NCBI RefSeq assembly: GCF_033958435.1
Contig: NC_134150.1
Coordinates: forward strand, 36,079,501-36,143,500
Reading direction: 5' to 3'
Length of the DNA stretch: 64,000 bases
Source: Carettochelys insculpta
Lineage: Eukaryota > Chordata > Testudines > Carettochelyidae
A program made the position numbers and the translations under genes. The notes under the pieces were generated by a model that saw only the letters and a list, made by a program, of their open reading frames with translations, ran no database searches and was not told where the DNA came from. Every line of letters starts with the position of its first letter. The stretch's first letter is position 1. This document shows positions 23,822 through 34,820 of the stretch, piece after piece.

Positions 23822-24675
23822 AAAGCAAGCAGTGTAGCTGTGTCAGTCCCAGCACACAGATGATGGAGTTCATGAGGTAATGTTTTTATTAGTGAGAGAG
23901 AAGGAAACTTTCAAGCCACACACAGAGCTCTTCTTCAGGTCTGGGACAGAAACTCCAAGCCTGGAAAGCAAAATACAGGGTGTAACAGATGGTTTAGCAT
24001 AAGTAGTTAGCAAACACTACGAGGGACCTTTCGAGGAAGAGTGGGTGTTAGTAGGTTATGTGAGCCCTTATGATAATCTCACAGTCTGCTAGAATATATG
24101 TTAACTACTAATTTGTGACACTGGGGCTGTGTCTACACTAGCAAGTTCTTTCAAAGTATTTTTTGAAAGAAGAGGCTCTTTTGAAATATCCAGCAGAGTA
24201 TCCACACACAAAAAGAGTTTTTTCAAAGTTAAATTGCAAGAGTATGGTGCTGCTTTTGAAAGCGCTCTTCCCCCCCCAGCTCAGGAAGAGCGCTCCCTTT
24301 CAAAAGCTGCTTTTGAAAGAAACCCTGTGTAGATGCTCTGCGGGCCCTTTTTTTGAAAAGAGTAGTCCTTGCAGCACCTGGTCTTTAAATCCCTGGCCTA
24401 TTCTTTCAAAAGAGCAGGGGCTATGTAGTCACTCTCTTCCAAAAGAGCAGATCACTCTTTTGTTCCACTTTCTTGTGTGTGAAGTCACTTTTTCGAAAGA
24501 AGTTCTTTCAGAAGGGATCTTCTGGAAGGACTTCTTTCAAAAGATCATTGTAGTGTAGATGTGGCCTGGGAGTTTCTTTTTCCAGACCCAAAGAAGAGCT
24601 TTGTGTGGCTTTAAAGCATGTCTCTCCAACAGCGATCCAATAAAATGTATTACCTCACCTACATCACCTACATAT
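23822..24675. repeat. Second short-repeat family with hammerhead-like core, split by a MITE
   Basis: The left part on the minus strand has CTGAAGA, then a stem-loop GAGCTCTGTGTGTGGCTT, then GAAA at 23909-23938. The right part (24570-24675) contains an inverted, decayed copy with AAGAAGAGCTTTGTGTGGCTT and CCAATAAAATGTATTACCTCACC. The two are separated by the MITE at 24125-24566. The stem sequence differs from the GTGGG/CCCAC family, although the boxes are the same. Confidence 0.6.
24125..24566. mobile_element. PIF/Harbinger-like MITE (TTTCAAAAGA type), TSD TGG
   Basis: Termini GGCTGTGTCTACACTAGC and TAGTGTAGATGTGGCC, flanked by TGG at 24122-24124 and 24567-24569. It shares the CTTTCAAAAGA-rich interior with 19012-19408. 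Frames of 67 and 131 codons are readings of this repeat and not genes. Confidence 0.85.
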
Positions 24676-24685
24676 ACTCACCTGC

Positions 24686-24815
24686 AGCTGATGAAATGAG
24701 TCTTTGTCCATGAGAGCTTATGCTCCAATAAATCTATTAGTCTGTAAGGTGCTGCAGGATTTACCATTGTTTTTGTGGATACAGACTAACACAGCTACTT
24801 CTCTGATCCTTCTCA
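24686..24815 (+). repeat. Short repeat with hammerhead-like core, single copy
   Basis: CTGATGA at 24688, a weak stem-loop, and GAGA in place of GAAA at 24712. The 3' part GTTAGTCT-like CTATTAGTCTGTAAGGTG and the tail GATACAGACTAACACAGC are intact family landmarks. Confidence 0.65.
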
Positions 24816-24832
24816 TCTACTTAGCTCTCAAA

Positions 24833-25514
24833 AGCCGTGTCTACACGTGCACGCTACTTCGAAGTAGCGGCACTAACTACATGTGCCAGGCACTATTTCG
24901 AAGTTAACTTCGACATTAGGCAGCGAGACGTCGAAGTCGCTAACCCCATGAGGGGATAGGAATAGCGCCCTACTTCAACGTTCAACGTCGAAGTAGGGAC
25001 CGTGTAGTCGTTGCGCGTCCCGCAACTTCGAAATAGCGGGGTCCGCCATGGCGGCCATCAGCTGAGGGGTTGAGAGACGCTCTCTCTCCAGCCCCTGCGC
25101 GGCTCTATGGTCACCGTGGGCAGCAGCCCTTAGCCCAGGGCTTCTGGCTGCTGCTGCGGCAGCTGGGGATCCATGCTGCAGGCACAGGGTCTGCAACCAG
25201 TTGTCGGCTCTGTGGATCTTGTGTTGTTTAGTGCAACTGTGTCTGGGAGGGGCCCTTTAAGGGAGCGGCTTGCTGTTGAGTCCGCCCTGTGACCCTGTCT
25301 GCAGCTGTACCTGGCACCCATATTTCAATGTGTGCTAATTTGGCATGTAGACGTTCCCTCGCAGCGCCTATTTCGATGTGGTGCCGCGCAACCTCGAAGT
25401 TGAACATCGACGTTGCCAGCCCTGGAGGACGTGTAGACGTTATTCATCGAAATAGCCTATTTTGATGTTGCTACATAGCTTATTTCGATGTAGGGGTCAC
25501 GTGTAGACGTAGCC
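24833..25514 (-). mobile_element. Long PIF/Harbinger-like MITE (ACTTCGAAGT type) with GC-rich core, TSD AAA
   Basis: Termini AGCCGTGTCTACACGTGC and CACGTGTAGACGTAGCC, flanked by AAA. The outer arms are studded with CpG-containing palindromes (ACTTCGAAGT, TATTTCGATG, AACGTCGAAG). The core (about 25030-25325) is GC-rich and nearly the same as the core of the element at 52433 in opposite orientation. In that core two overlapping frames stay open in both copies. CpGs are well preserved, which suggests a young insertion. Confidence 0.85.
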
Positions 25515-25697
25515 AAAGTGTCATTTGTTAAGCGAGTAGACACAAAAAGAGGTAAATTCTCTGCTGTACATTAACCAACTTTAGAGCTAGTCAAATAATG
25601 GAATTTGAGTCTGGGAAAAAATGTATTTATACCTTTTCGTTTGTATTAACAAACTTCAAGTAAAATTCAAATCCACATTGTGAATCAAGAAGTCATA
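25515..25697. other. Spacer between two MITEs
   Basis: Short AT-rich interval with no recognised element. Confidence 0.4.
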
Positions 25698-26014
25698 GGC
25701 TGCGTCTACACAAGCTCCAAACTTTGAAGGGAGCACGGCTAACTCGTGAGTACTTCTAAGCCCCTTTATTCATCTAAATTTTCCCATAGATAGTCTCTCT
25801 TTTGAGGAGCAAAGGGACTTTGAAGTAGCCTGGGCACCTCGAAGTACCCACCGGTTAGCCACGGCTACATGCAAGATGGCACTTTGAAGTTTGCCACTTC
25901 AAAGTTGCAGCGGAGGAGAATTAGCTTAATGAAGTGCTGCCTAAGCACCGCAGCACTTCATTAGTAATCTCCTGACACCCTACTTCACAGTTGGGAGCTA
26001 GTGTAGACACAGCC
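25698..26014. mobile_element. PIF/Harbinger-like MITE (ACTTTGAAGT type), TSD ATA
   Basis: Termini GGCTGCGTCTACACAAGC and GCTAGTGTAGACACAGCC, flanked by ATA at 25695-25697 and 26015-26017. The interior repeats CTTTGAAGT and CTTCAAAGT, and a short inverted repeat GAAGTGCTGC/GCAGCACTTC lies at 25940-25960. Confidence 0.88.
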
Positions 26015-26017
26015 ATA

Positions 26018-27034
26018 ATGTTTCATTTAGAAATTGGCTAAGTAAACTATTTAATCTTTTTGGGTTTTTTTGTTCTTTCTGTGGGGCTGAAAGAAGTTAT
26101 CTCAAATTTGTGAAAAATGTTGGTTACTTTGAATCTGCATCTTTTTATTAAAAACAATGTCCCAGAATGTTTGCCCAGTTCTAGTGAATTTACTGTGGAA
26201 TGGAGCAAGAGCTAGCAAAAGAAATTATTTTCTATGAGAAATATTTACCTATAAATGTTCATGGGAAGTATAGGGATGTGCTAAAACATATAAATAAGGA
26301 TTTACTTTAAGAAACTGGCTGTTTTTTATTTTTATTGTTATGCCATCTCACCTTTGATATTATGCACAGCAGTTTCAATTAATTCCACCACCAAATCCTA
26401 TCTCTTATCCCTTATAATAATTTCTCTCCCGAGTTTCCTGCTGTGAAGAAGAATGAAGTACACAAACTCCTAATTCTACTGCACACTGGTGTTGACTTCC
26501 ATAAACCCAAGTCATGTATAAAATGAAGTCCCACAGCAAATGTTGAGACAACCATTAGAATGCTTATTAATGTCTCCTTTAATAATCTTATAGATTTGAG
26601 GGAATTCTTTGTTATGTAGCCCAGTTGTAGTCCCTGAAAAGATTCCCCTCAATAGAAGTGACCTTTGGGAGAGACCCTGTGAGGTTTCTTTCAGCACAAG
26701 ACCTGCTAAAATCTTTCCTACTAGTGTAGGAAGAAAACCTCTTAACCTTCCCAGAGAGAGTCTCCCTTTGAGTGTCAGCCCTCTTCTACAATCTTGTCAC
26801 TGTTGGCATAACAGCTGTTGGTTCTTTGCAGCTCCTGTCATCCAGAAACACCCTCCTGTCGCTCTGTGCATCACTGACTCTCCATCTGCTTTGCTCTATA
26901 TATTTTTTCCAGTGACCTATGCTCACATCTGGTGTAAATATTCCTCTGTTCTAAGTATTTTTGCTCTGCCAGTTGTGCAGGGAACTATTAATAGTAGGTA
27001 TAGTAGAGAGGAAGCCCTGCGAGTCTGTATCTTC
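26018..27034. other. Unassigned intronic DNA
   Basis: Mostly AT-rich. The 152-codon plus-strand frame at 26609-27067 is the longest non-repeat frame in this part, but shows no domain and runs into a repeat. No splice context was convincing. Confidence 0.4.
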
Positions 27035-27190
27035 ACAAAACAAAAAAGCGTTCCTGTAGCACTTTAAACGCTAACAAAATCATTTATTAGGTGATGAGCT
27101 TTCGTGGGGCAGACCCACTTCAGATCTGGAATAGTGATATTAGTGTGGTATTTGTGTACTCTCTGCTGTACAAAATGGACACACACCCGG
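27035..27190 (-). repeat. Short repeat with hammerhead-like core, box deleted
   Basis: TAGCACTTTAAACGCTAAC and TTATTAGGTGATGAGC match the family. On the minus strand the core reads CTGAAGTGGGTCTGCCCCACGAAAGC, that is, three bases have been lost from the CTGANGA-A junction. Confidence 0.65.
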
Positions 27191-27294
27191 ACCGTGTCCC
27201 ACTAAATTTCTTTTCCTTTTTTCGCCTTTTAGTCTTCATTTTCTTAGTGCCCAGACAATCCCACTTAATAGTGGTATATAATCCCACTCCCAAA

Positions 27295-27682
27295 GGCTGT
27301 GTCTACACATGCATTCCTCTTTTGAAAGAGAAATGCAAATGAGGGAAACAAAAATGCATATGAGGCATTTATTTACATATCTTGTCTTCATTTGCATAAT
27401 CTCTTTCCAGAAGAGATTCTTTTGGGGGGAAAAAAGCAGTGTAGACACGGCTGTTTCGAAGATAAACCCCATTTGTCCTACTTCGTTTCAGGAGGAAGGG
27501 TTTTTTCAAAGATGGAGCTCTTTTGAAAATAAACACCATCTACATGTTTTTTCTTTAGAAAGAATGTCTTCTGAAAAGAATATGCAAATGAAGCACAAAT
27601 ATGTAAATTAGTGCCTTATTTGCATATTCATTTCCCTCATTTGCATTCCTCTTTCAAAAGAGGAAAGCAAGTGTAGACAGCC
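27295..27682. mobile_element. Foldback PIF/Harbinger-like MITE, TSD AAA
   Basis: Termini GGCTGTGTCTACACATGC and AAGTGTAGACAGCC, flanked by AAA at 27292-27294 and 27683-27685. The halves are inverted copies: CCTCTTTTGAAAGAG, AATGCAAATGAGGGAAA and ATGAGGCA recur inverted near the right end. The complete element could extrude as a hairpin. Confidence 0.85.
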
Positions 27683-27685
27683 AAA

Positions 27686-29374
27686 GAGTTTAGTCTCTAA
27701 ATAGAAAAGACCAAGGACAGAAGAAGGAAATAATTTCTCCACCATTTCAGATGCAGCTACTATGTCCTTTGCCCAAAGTCACTTAAGAGCCTGACATTAA
27801 TCCTGCTGCAATCAATAGGAAGTCTCCCAATGACTTCTGAAGTCTTTGATAAAGTTGAAAGGGAGCCCGTTGGGAGCTGAAACAGTTCTTGCGAATCACA
27901 GGACAGTATCATACCCTCCTTTCACAGTCTGAATTAGAGAACAATATCATCCATTCACACACATACAGCACCAGTTCACTGTCAGATGACAATTACATTT
28001 CAAGGTTGTGCAGATTTCCCTTTGTCTTTGGTTTAAACGCTGTTTTTTTGTAAAATTGTGAATAACATCAAAAGGATTTTCTGGAGAACTGTTTAAGAGG
28101 GAATTTCTATGCAGAGCAAGTTGGCAATTTTCACAAGGGTAAGAATAAGATCAAGCCTGCATCAGAACATCTCTATTATTATTTAGCTACTGGTACCCAG
28201 ATCTTTTATTTGCTTGGTTCTTTTTTCTGCTATGGATTTTCTTTCACAAATTGACCCCTATCCCAAAACACTAGGAAAGAAGATGGCACATGGATCAGAA
28301 AAGACCTACAGAAACAGACTTGTATGCTCACCCCTGTGACGTAAGTTGCATGGGTGGAAGGGAAGGGCCAGTGCACTTTGATAACACATATTAGAAAAAG
28401 TAACATTTTTTTCCTCAGAGGAAGGGAAAATCCTCTTGTCCTTGTATCTGACTTTGATCTTGGAGTTTTTACAATTCATGGTATGAAGGGGAAGATGAAG
28501 AAATGTTTGGTTTTTATCCCCATTTTGGCAATCAGTGACATGTTAGCAAGGATTGAATAAAATGTTTGCTCATGTGTCTGAAGGATGTTGGTAGTTTGAA
28601 TATCATACCTCACGTGTAAGCCGCTTTGATCAGAACTGCTGTGTATGCACTAGGATGATGTGTTGTTTGCATAAGCAACCATGATGTTGCCTTTTGGGGT
28701 GGGCTTTCACTGTCTGCTCCATAAGTGGGTCTAGGAGACCCAAGCCGAACCAGTGAGAATTTCTGAGCACCCACAACTCAGAATAACAGATACTAATCAC
28801 ATATCTGAATCAGGTCCTTCACCTCTGGAAACATTTATAACCACACAATGCAAAAGGTAATGAGAGCACTTTATTTTCTAGAAAAAATTTCTGGTTAAAG
28901 CAGTGCTAGCTATCCAGATACATATCACATGTATACACATACAAGCAGATGGCAGAAAACAGATTGCTATCAACCATAAGCAACATGTCAGGAAATTTAA
29001 CACAGATATTAATGAGTAAAGTCAAATTCAGAATCTATTAAAAGGATGAACTTAAAGATTCCTGGGTTCTTATTCAGACTTCACCACTTGCTGTGCAACT
29101 TTGTCTGCATCTCCGTTTGTCATTCTGCAAAATGCAGTCTAATAATAATTATAGTTCTCCGGGAGGTTGTGAGGGTAATTTACTATTTGTGGAAGGCTGG
29201 ATAAAAGCACAATATTCGGATTTGGGAGAAGTAATCTGTTTACGAAATAGCATCTGGGAAACCATAAGATGATCTAATTTGTATATTAATATGTATTGTA
29301 TACATGAATTCCAATATAGAATATATTCTCATCTCATCTCATGTTAGTCTGAGTTTAACAAAACAAAAAGAAAA
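27686..29374. other. Unassigned intronic DNA
   Basis: No recognised gene or repeat across 1.7 kb. Confidence 0.45.
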
Positions 29375-29470
29375 AACAAGTAGTCCTGTAGCACCTTAAA
29401 GACTAACCATTTTATTTATTAGGTAATGAAGTTACATGGGTAAGACTCACTTCATCAGATTCTGGAGTAG
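29375..29470 (-). repeat. Short repeat with hammerhead-like core, single copy
   Basis: TAGTCCTGTAGCACCTTAAAG and TTATTAGGTAATGAAG are family landmarks. On the minus strand CTGATGA is intact but GAAA has become GTAA. Confidence 0.65.
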
Positions 29471-29528
29471 AAATGAGCAAATATGGTAAATATAAAGTGG
29501 GGGGAGGGAGTGAGAGAAGGAAGAAGGA

Positions 29529-29962
29529 GGCCGTGGCTATGCTAGCCCCTGCCTTTCAAAAGGAGTATGCTAATGAGCCACTTTGGCAGATGCTAACGAG
29601 GCACTTCCATGAATATGCAGTGCCTCATTAACATAATGGCAGCTGCGCACATTTTGAAAGTGCCACTTTCAAAATGCACGCTGCTTGTGTAGATGGGCTT
29701 TTGAAAGGACCCCCAAACTTTGAAAACCCCTTCTTCCCATTTGGTTTTAGGAAGAAGGGGTTTTTGAAGTCTGGGGGGTCCTTTCGGAAGGCCCCTGTGT
29801 ACATGATCAGCGTGGGTTTTGAAAGCAGGACTTTCAAAACACAAGCTGCCACAATTATGCTAATGAGGCTCTGCATATTCATGGAAACACCTCATTAGCA
29901 TCTGCTGAAGTGGCTCATTAGCGTTCCCCTTTCGAAAGGCTGGGGCTAGTGTAGCCATGGCC
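29529..29962. mobile_element. Full-length foldback MITE (GGCCRTGGCTA terminus)
   Basis: Left end GGCCGTGGCTATGCTAGCCC and right end GGGGCTAGTGTAGCCATGGCC are inverted. The two halves match almost throughout; the centre pairs AAAACCCCTTCTTCC with GGAAGAAGGGGTTTTT around 29745. Open frames on both strands (74-84 codons) follow from the symmetry and are not genes. The flanks GGA and AGA agree at one or two of three positions. Confidence 0.82.
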
Positions 29963-32900
29963 AGAGGGAAAAAATAGGGAGAGAGAAGAAAAAAAAAAGT
30001 GACAGTTGTGGGGAAGTCACCTGTCATTGTCCACAGTCTCTATGGGTATTTTTTTCTTTTGTACTTTTGGCTTTATTTGTGATTCCTTTCTGGTAGCAAA
30101 CACCATCCCTATATTTCAGTGGGTACACACCACCATAGCTTAGACTGATGTGAAAAGTTAGTTGTCTTTTTTTTCCAACTCCCTGTGATCCTACTGTCGG
30201 TGATAGTTGTACCAGCCCCGATCCTCCGATTTCCTTGTGTTTCTCAAAAATTAATGATGGCTCCACAGTTCCCCCAGTGACGTTCCTGCAGTTTTGCAGT
30301 ATCACTAATCACTGGAAGTAAGACTAATCGATGACATAGCAATTTGAGGTTCGGATTCCGGAAAACACAGATGGTCTACCATTTTCTCCCAAACTAGCTT
30401 CATTGATTCAGCCGCTCTTGCCATTTTAAGTCTGGCAAGTATTTTGCCATTTTAAGTCTTTCAGTAGTTTGAGAGCAACATGTTTGCCATGCAGTTTGCT
30501 ACAATTGTCCCTCTTTTATTGCTGTCTTAGAAAAGGGGTAGCATTCTAATGGCTTATACGGTGCCTGTCCGAATTAAAGGAATCTACAATGAAACTGTAA
30601 ACCTGCACGAAGAGGAAGCAGGTGGTGGGAGCTTTTCATAATCCCTCTCTTTCGGTGCCAGCCGTACACCACTTGTCATCCGCAGCGCACAGTGGAACAT
30701 CTGGCAGCAAGGCCCTATCTATTCAGGTAACTGACATTGCATCAGAACCTCTTACTGAAAGGACAAGGCTCGACTGACAGGCCACCCCACTGAAATATTT
30801 GCTTTTGAATATACTTGTCAAATGCAACAAGGAATATCAAGGCAAAGCTTCCCTGACTGCACCACGTGAGGCTCTTCTAGGTATATTATCACAAGAGGGC
30901 TGGATTTAATTGAGTTGCATATCTGCTGTAGGCAAATATCTTGCAAGAGAACAAAGGGCAAGTTCAATTAATTGCTATCACACTTTCTTCCAGCTACCAG
31001 CAGGTAACTGCAGAACGACTACTGGAAGGCTAAAATGGACGTGTTGCAGAGTGAAGTCAGTGGGGAAAGCCAAAAGCTGCTGTAATATCACTACACATTA
31101 ATTCATGCTTAAGACAGATTCACCTTGCTTGATGGCACTGTGGGGAACCATAAAGATGGCTAGGAATACAAACTAACCAAGACAGTAAAGAAGGCAGGCA
31201 GCATCCTGCAATGCCTTTGCAGTGCATGCTATTACAGATGCTTGCCTGAATCATTTGCTGAACATTCATTCCCTTCTGGGTGTAATCAAAGTGTGGCTTG
31301 CATATTTAGCTATGTAGAAATGAGGGTAAGTGGTTGAGGCCTGGTCTTCTCTCCTTTCCCTGTTTCTGCATCTGTAATTCTGAGTGCAAATAGTGGATCT
31401 GATTCACTAATAATAATAAAAAGTTTAGTTTGTTTGTAACTGTGACTAGGACTATGTGGAAAATAACACAAATTATAGTTTGCAAAAAAAAAAAAAACCC
31501 TTGAGAATATGACATTTGTTTTCATTCCGTATTGAAAGGATGTAACTGTTTTGGGGCTGGGGAGCTCCTGCAATTCTGTGTGTGTATGGAGCAAAGAGAC
31601 TCTTATTCCAGAAGATCTCATAGCTTATTGATTAGGCACTGATGTGGAAAACACACGTTCAAATACATTCTCCAAATCAGACAGTGCAGGTTCTTGAACA
31701 TGTATTTCTTATATTCCAGTTGCATGCTCTGCCGAGCAAGCTATTCAGTTTTGTGGTAGGATGGATGTTCTCTTCTTTTATTTTTACCAGAAACTTTTAT
31801 GACCTAAGAAACCTTCCTGATGCATATTTATTAGAAATCAAAATGTTTCTTTGCTATTTGAATGAAATTTACCTTTTTCAACAGCAAAGATTTTCTTGTA
31901 AAACTCCCTACCAGCTACCTGCATAACAAAACTACCATGTAGTTCAGCATGGTTGAATGCCTCTGCACTGAATCAAACAGCAAGACAGGTGTGTCCTGTT
32001 CAATGTGCCTTGGAAGATTCATGTGTGGGCAGTTTGCATGGTACCCCTCTTGGAACATGGACCAAGTGCTTCCTTGAGAGGGTGATCCTGATTTACAAAG
32101 GGTCAGTGTCTGAGCATGCTTGTGCAGAGGGTCAGGGAATAAGGAGTCTCATGACTTTGTTTTCTGAAGCTGAGTTTCAGCCTAAAGAGACTCAAGATTT
32201 TAACATATCCTCAGACTAAATAAATGTGATTTATTAATGAGAACTCTATTTAATAAAGGGTAGATAGCATCTACCAAGCCTGGTAGCCAATCTTGGGACT
32301 TACTGAAAACCTGAAATTCATTCAAGTCAGTGAGAGCTGCCAGATTTCATATCTGTTTTCAGTCCCTGAAGAAAAGATAATTTTATAGGCCAAAAATTAA
32401 TGCCTGCCGCTGACCTGTTGTATGATTATGGACAAGTTGATTTACCGCCCCGTGCCTCAGTTTCCCTCATATGGTTTATCTGTCATGTCTGTTTGCTTGC
32501 ATGCTAAAGGTTCTCTCTTGCTAAGTTTATAGATGGACCCCTGATATCAATTTGAATCCTGAGGGGGCTAATAATTACATAACAAAGTGGTCAAAATAAT
32601 AGTTGTTTCACTGTGATGAAAGTCATCCAACATTAGAATGTGTTGGGAATTTTCTGTTTTTATTTCCTCTTAAACAGAATCCAATTTTGTCAAAATTTGG
32701 CCCTTTTTAACATTTCTTTTCTCATTTGGAAGGTATAAATAAAATGTTTTTGTTTTGGGTCAACCCAAATAAAAGTGTTCCACCAAATAAAATGGAAATG
32801 TTGTGTGTTGGGTCAGTTTGATATTTATCTGTTTGCCTGAGCTACTGAGGGATTTATAGAGCTATAATCCAGGTGGCTCCTGGCTCCCATTTTCTACTAT

Positions 32901-33653
32901 GAGACAGGTTCCCTAGTCAGATGTCATCTTCCCTGAAACATCCTGGTATCCACTCTGGTGAGCTGCTGTGACCATAGTGCATCCTGGGAGACGTAGCCCA
33001 ATGGGGAAGCCTATTCCATTGGAAGAGAATGGAGTCATTAGGCAGCCAAATGGCAATCTCCATGGTGCAATGACTGATGCAGATACAGTTCAAAGTTAAA
33101 CACAGATGAAATTAAACTATGTGATTTGTTTCAACAAATTGAAGTGAAACACATTTAAAAAAATTAAACCATCCAGTTGCTGTTAGTTTGTTTATACTGA
33201 ACTGCCTTAAGGTTTATTTTTTATTCCCTGGACGTGTCAAAGACAGTGAGACAGAGCTTAGTTATTCACAGAAATTGACTAAAACTTTCAATTCAGGAAT
33301 GTCTAAACATTTCATTTCAATGGAAATATTATAACAAAATACTGCAACATTTAAATATCATTTTTTCAGTACTTTCCCTCCTGGGGCAAAATCCAAATAT
33401 GGGACTCTTCCCCAGTCCATAAAATATTAAAATTGACCACATGATGGAAATTCCCATTTTCAACCTGCTTTATCATACATCTTTATCTAAAGTTACACAG
33501 TAGGAGATCACAAAAAGAAAGACATTTATAGAAAAGAAAAGTAAACTGAGAGCAACTGGATAATTTAATAAGAAAAAAAGTTGTGTTTTGATGTACATCC
33601 TCATGCTTGACTTTAGGAAAGACACGTTTAATATAAATTCCACTGCCAATTTA
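29963..33653. other. Unassigned intronic DNA
   Basis: I see no gene or confident mobile element in these 3.7 kb. An A-run at 31482-31497 is notable. The 94- and 103-codon frames at 31310-31926 have no family match. A region at 32860-33180 may be an old repeat but I cannot name it. Confidence 0.4.
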
Positions 33654-33717
33654 CTATCAAAACAAAAAGCAGTCAAGTAGCACTTTAAAGACTAGCAAAA
33701 TAGTTTATTAGGTGAGC

Positions 33718-33744
33718 TTTCGTGGGACAGACCCACTTCTTCAG
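33718..33744 (-). ncRNA. Hammerhead-like core, left arm
   Basis: On the minus strand: CTGAAGA, one extra A, stem GTGGG/CCCAC around a short loop, then GAAA. CTGANGA and GAAA are the two conserved boxes of hammerhead ribozymes. The extra A before the stem and the absence of an evident stem I are departures, so self-cleavage is not established. Confidence 0.3.
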
Positions 33745-33919
33745 ACCACAGCCAGACCAGAACAGACTCAATATTTAAGACACAGAGAACCAAAAACAGT
33801 AAGCGAGGAGGACAAATCAGAAAAAGATAATTATTGATTATCTTTTTCTGATTTGTCCTCCTTGCTGTTTTTGGTTCTCTGTGTCTTAAATATTGAGTCT
33901 GTTCTGGTCTGGCTGTGGT

Positions 33920-33946
33920 CTGAAGAAGTGGGTCTGTCCCACGAAA
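33920..33946 (+). ncRNA. Hammerhead-like core, right arm
   Basis: Identical in sequence to the left-arm core but on the plus strand, hence in the sense of CDH13 transcription. If the intron is transcribed through here, both arms can also pair with each other into one long hairpin, which would compete with the ribozyme-like fold. Confidence 0.3.
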
Positions 33947-34040
33947 GCTCACCTAATAAATTATTTTGCTAGTCTTTAAAGAGCTACTTGACTGCTTTTT
34001 GTTTTGATAGTGTCTAGACTAGCACGGCTTCCTCTCTGCC

Positions 34041-34477
34041 AATTCACTGTTTGTTAGTCTCAGGCAGTCTTCTGCTCTCCACTCACGGTGCTTTCATATT
34101 GACCTGCCTTAAGGTTATTGACTTTATTGTTTGTTCCCTTGGCTTTCCACTGGCAGCGAGATGGACATCAGTGATTCAAAGATATTTTCTCTAAGGCAGT
34201 TTTCCCCTGATACCTTTAACTGAAGCAAGAGCTGTCGACATTTTGATTCTCTGTGTATACACTGTGTATTTTTTTTATTTCAACATGAGTTTTCAGTAAT
34301 ACAATGAAATTATTACTTTTGAATTTTTTCAATTTTACTGGTTTGCTGTAATGTGTGTTGTTAATGTTAGAGTGGAAGTGGGAGACATATAATGCATGTT
34401 TGCATCCATGGCCTGATAGCCTGTATATTGTAGGCAGGCTCTTCAAAAGGGTAGGTGTTGGATAGAAAGGGAAGCAA
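34041..34477. other. Unassigned intronic DNA
   Basis: Plain AT-rich sequence. Confidence 0.4.
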
Positions 34478-34765
34478 AGGAACCAGCTGCCATGGGGCTT
34501 GGCAATTCAAAGGGCTGGGCTGGGTGCTCCAGGCTGCTGACAACTACTATTGTGGCAACTGCAGTGGCTGGAGCCCTGGGCCCCTTTGAATTGGAGTGCT
34601 GAGCTGGTCTCTCTGCATGGCTCTGAGGGCTGGCAGAGGGGCATGCTGCAGTCTGTGCAGGTCTAAGGGCTGAGAGCGCCCAGTCCTGCTCCTTTGACCC
34701 CTGGCCTGCCCCTCCCCGACACCTTGTCCTGGGATCTGTGGTGGCTGTCCGCCACATGGATTGCA
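34478..34765. repeat. GC-rich interspersed repeat, copy 3
   Basis: It shares GCCCTGGGCCCCTTTGAATTG, CTGCATGGCTCTGAGG and CACCTTGTCC with the copies at 3708, 16843 and 63105. The 104-codon minus-strand frame through it is a chance frame in GC-rich DNA. Confidence 0.6.
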
Positions 34766-34820
34766 GGTATGGTTCTCAGTTGACACTTGATTTTACAAGT
34801 TGATGGATCACATGTTAGTA

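Larger units (their letters stand above)
33654..34010. repeat. 357-bp near-perfect palindrome of two short-repeat copies
   Basis: Arms 33654-33831 and 33837-34010 are inverted copies around a 5-base centre (TATTG). The arms differ by one 4-base indel and a few substitutions. From outside to centre each arm contains the TAGCACTTTAAAGACTAGC block, TTATTAGGTGAGC, an intact hammerhead-like core, and about 90 bp ending in AAAAAGATAAT. The unit beyond 34010 continues to GACTAGCACGGCTTCCTCTCTG, the family's 3' tail. Confidence 0.9.

Noticed and set aside
24163..24558. 131-codon frame rich in Phe, Lys and Ser
   Set aside because: It is a translation of the CTTTCAAAAGA motif of a MITE; sister MITEs do not keep the same frame.
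26609..27067. 152-codon plus-strand open frame
   Set aside because: No family resemblance; it ends within a short interspersed repeat, and composition is that of the surrounding intron.
33654..34010. CRISPR-like or recombinase-site interpretation of the palindrome
   Set aside because: There are only two arms with no spacer series, and the genome is vertebrate; the arms are known-type interspersed repeats.
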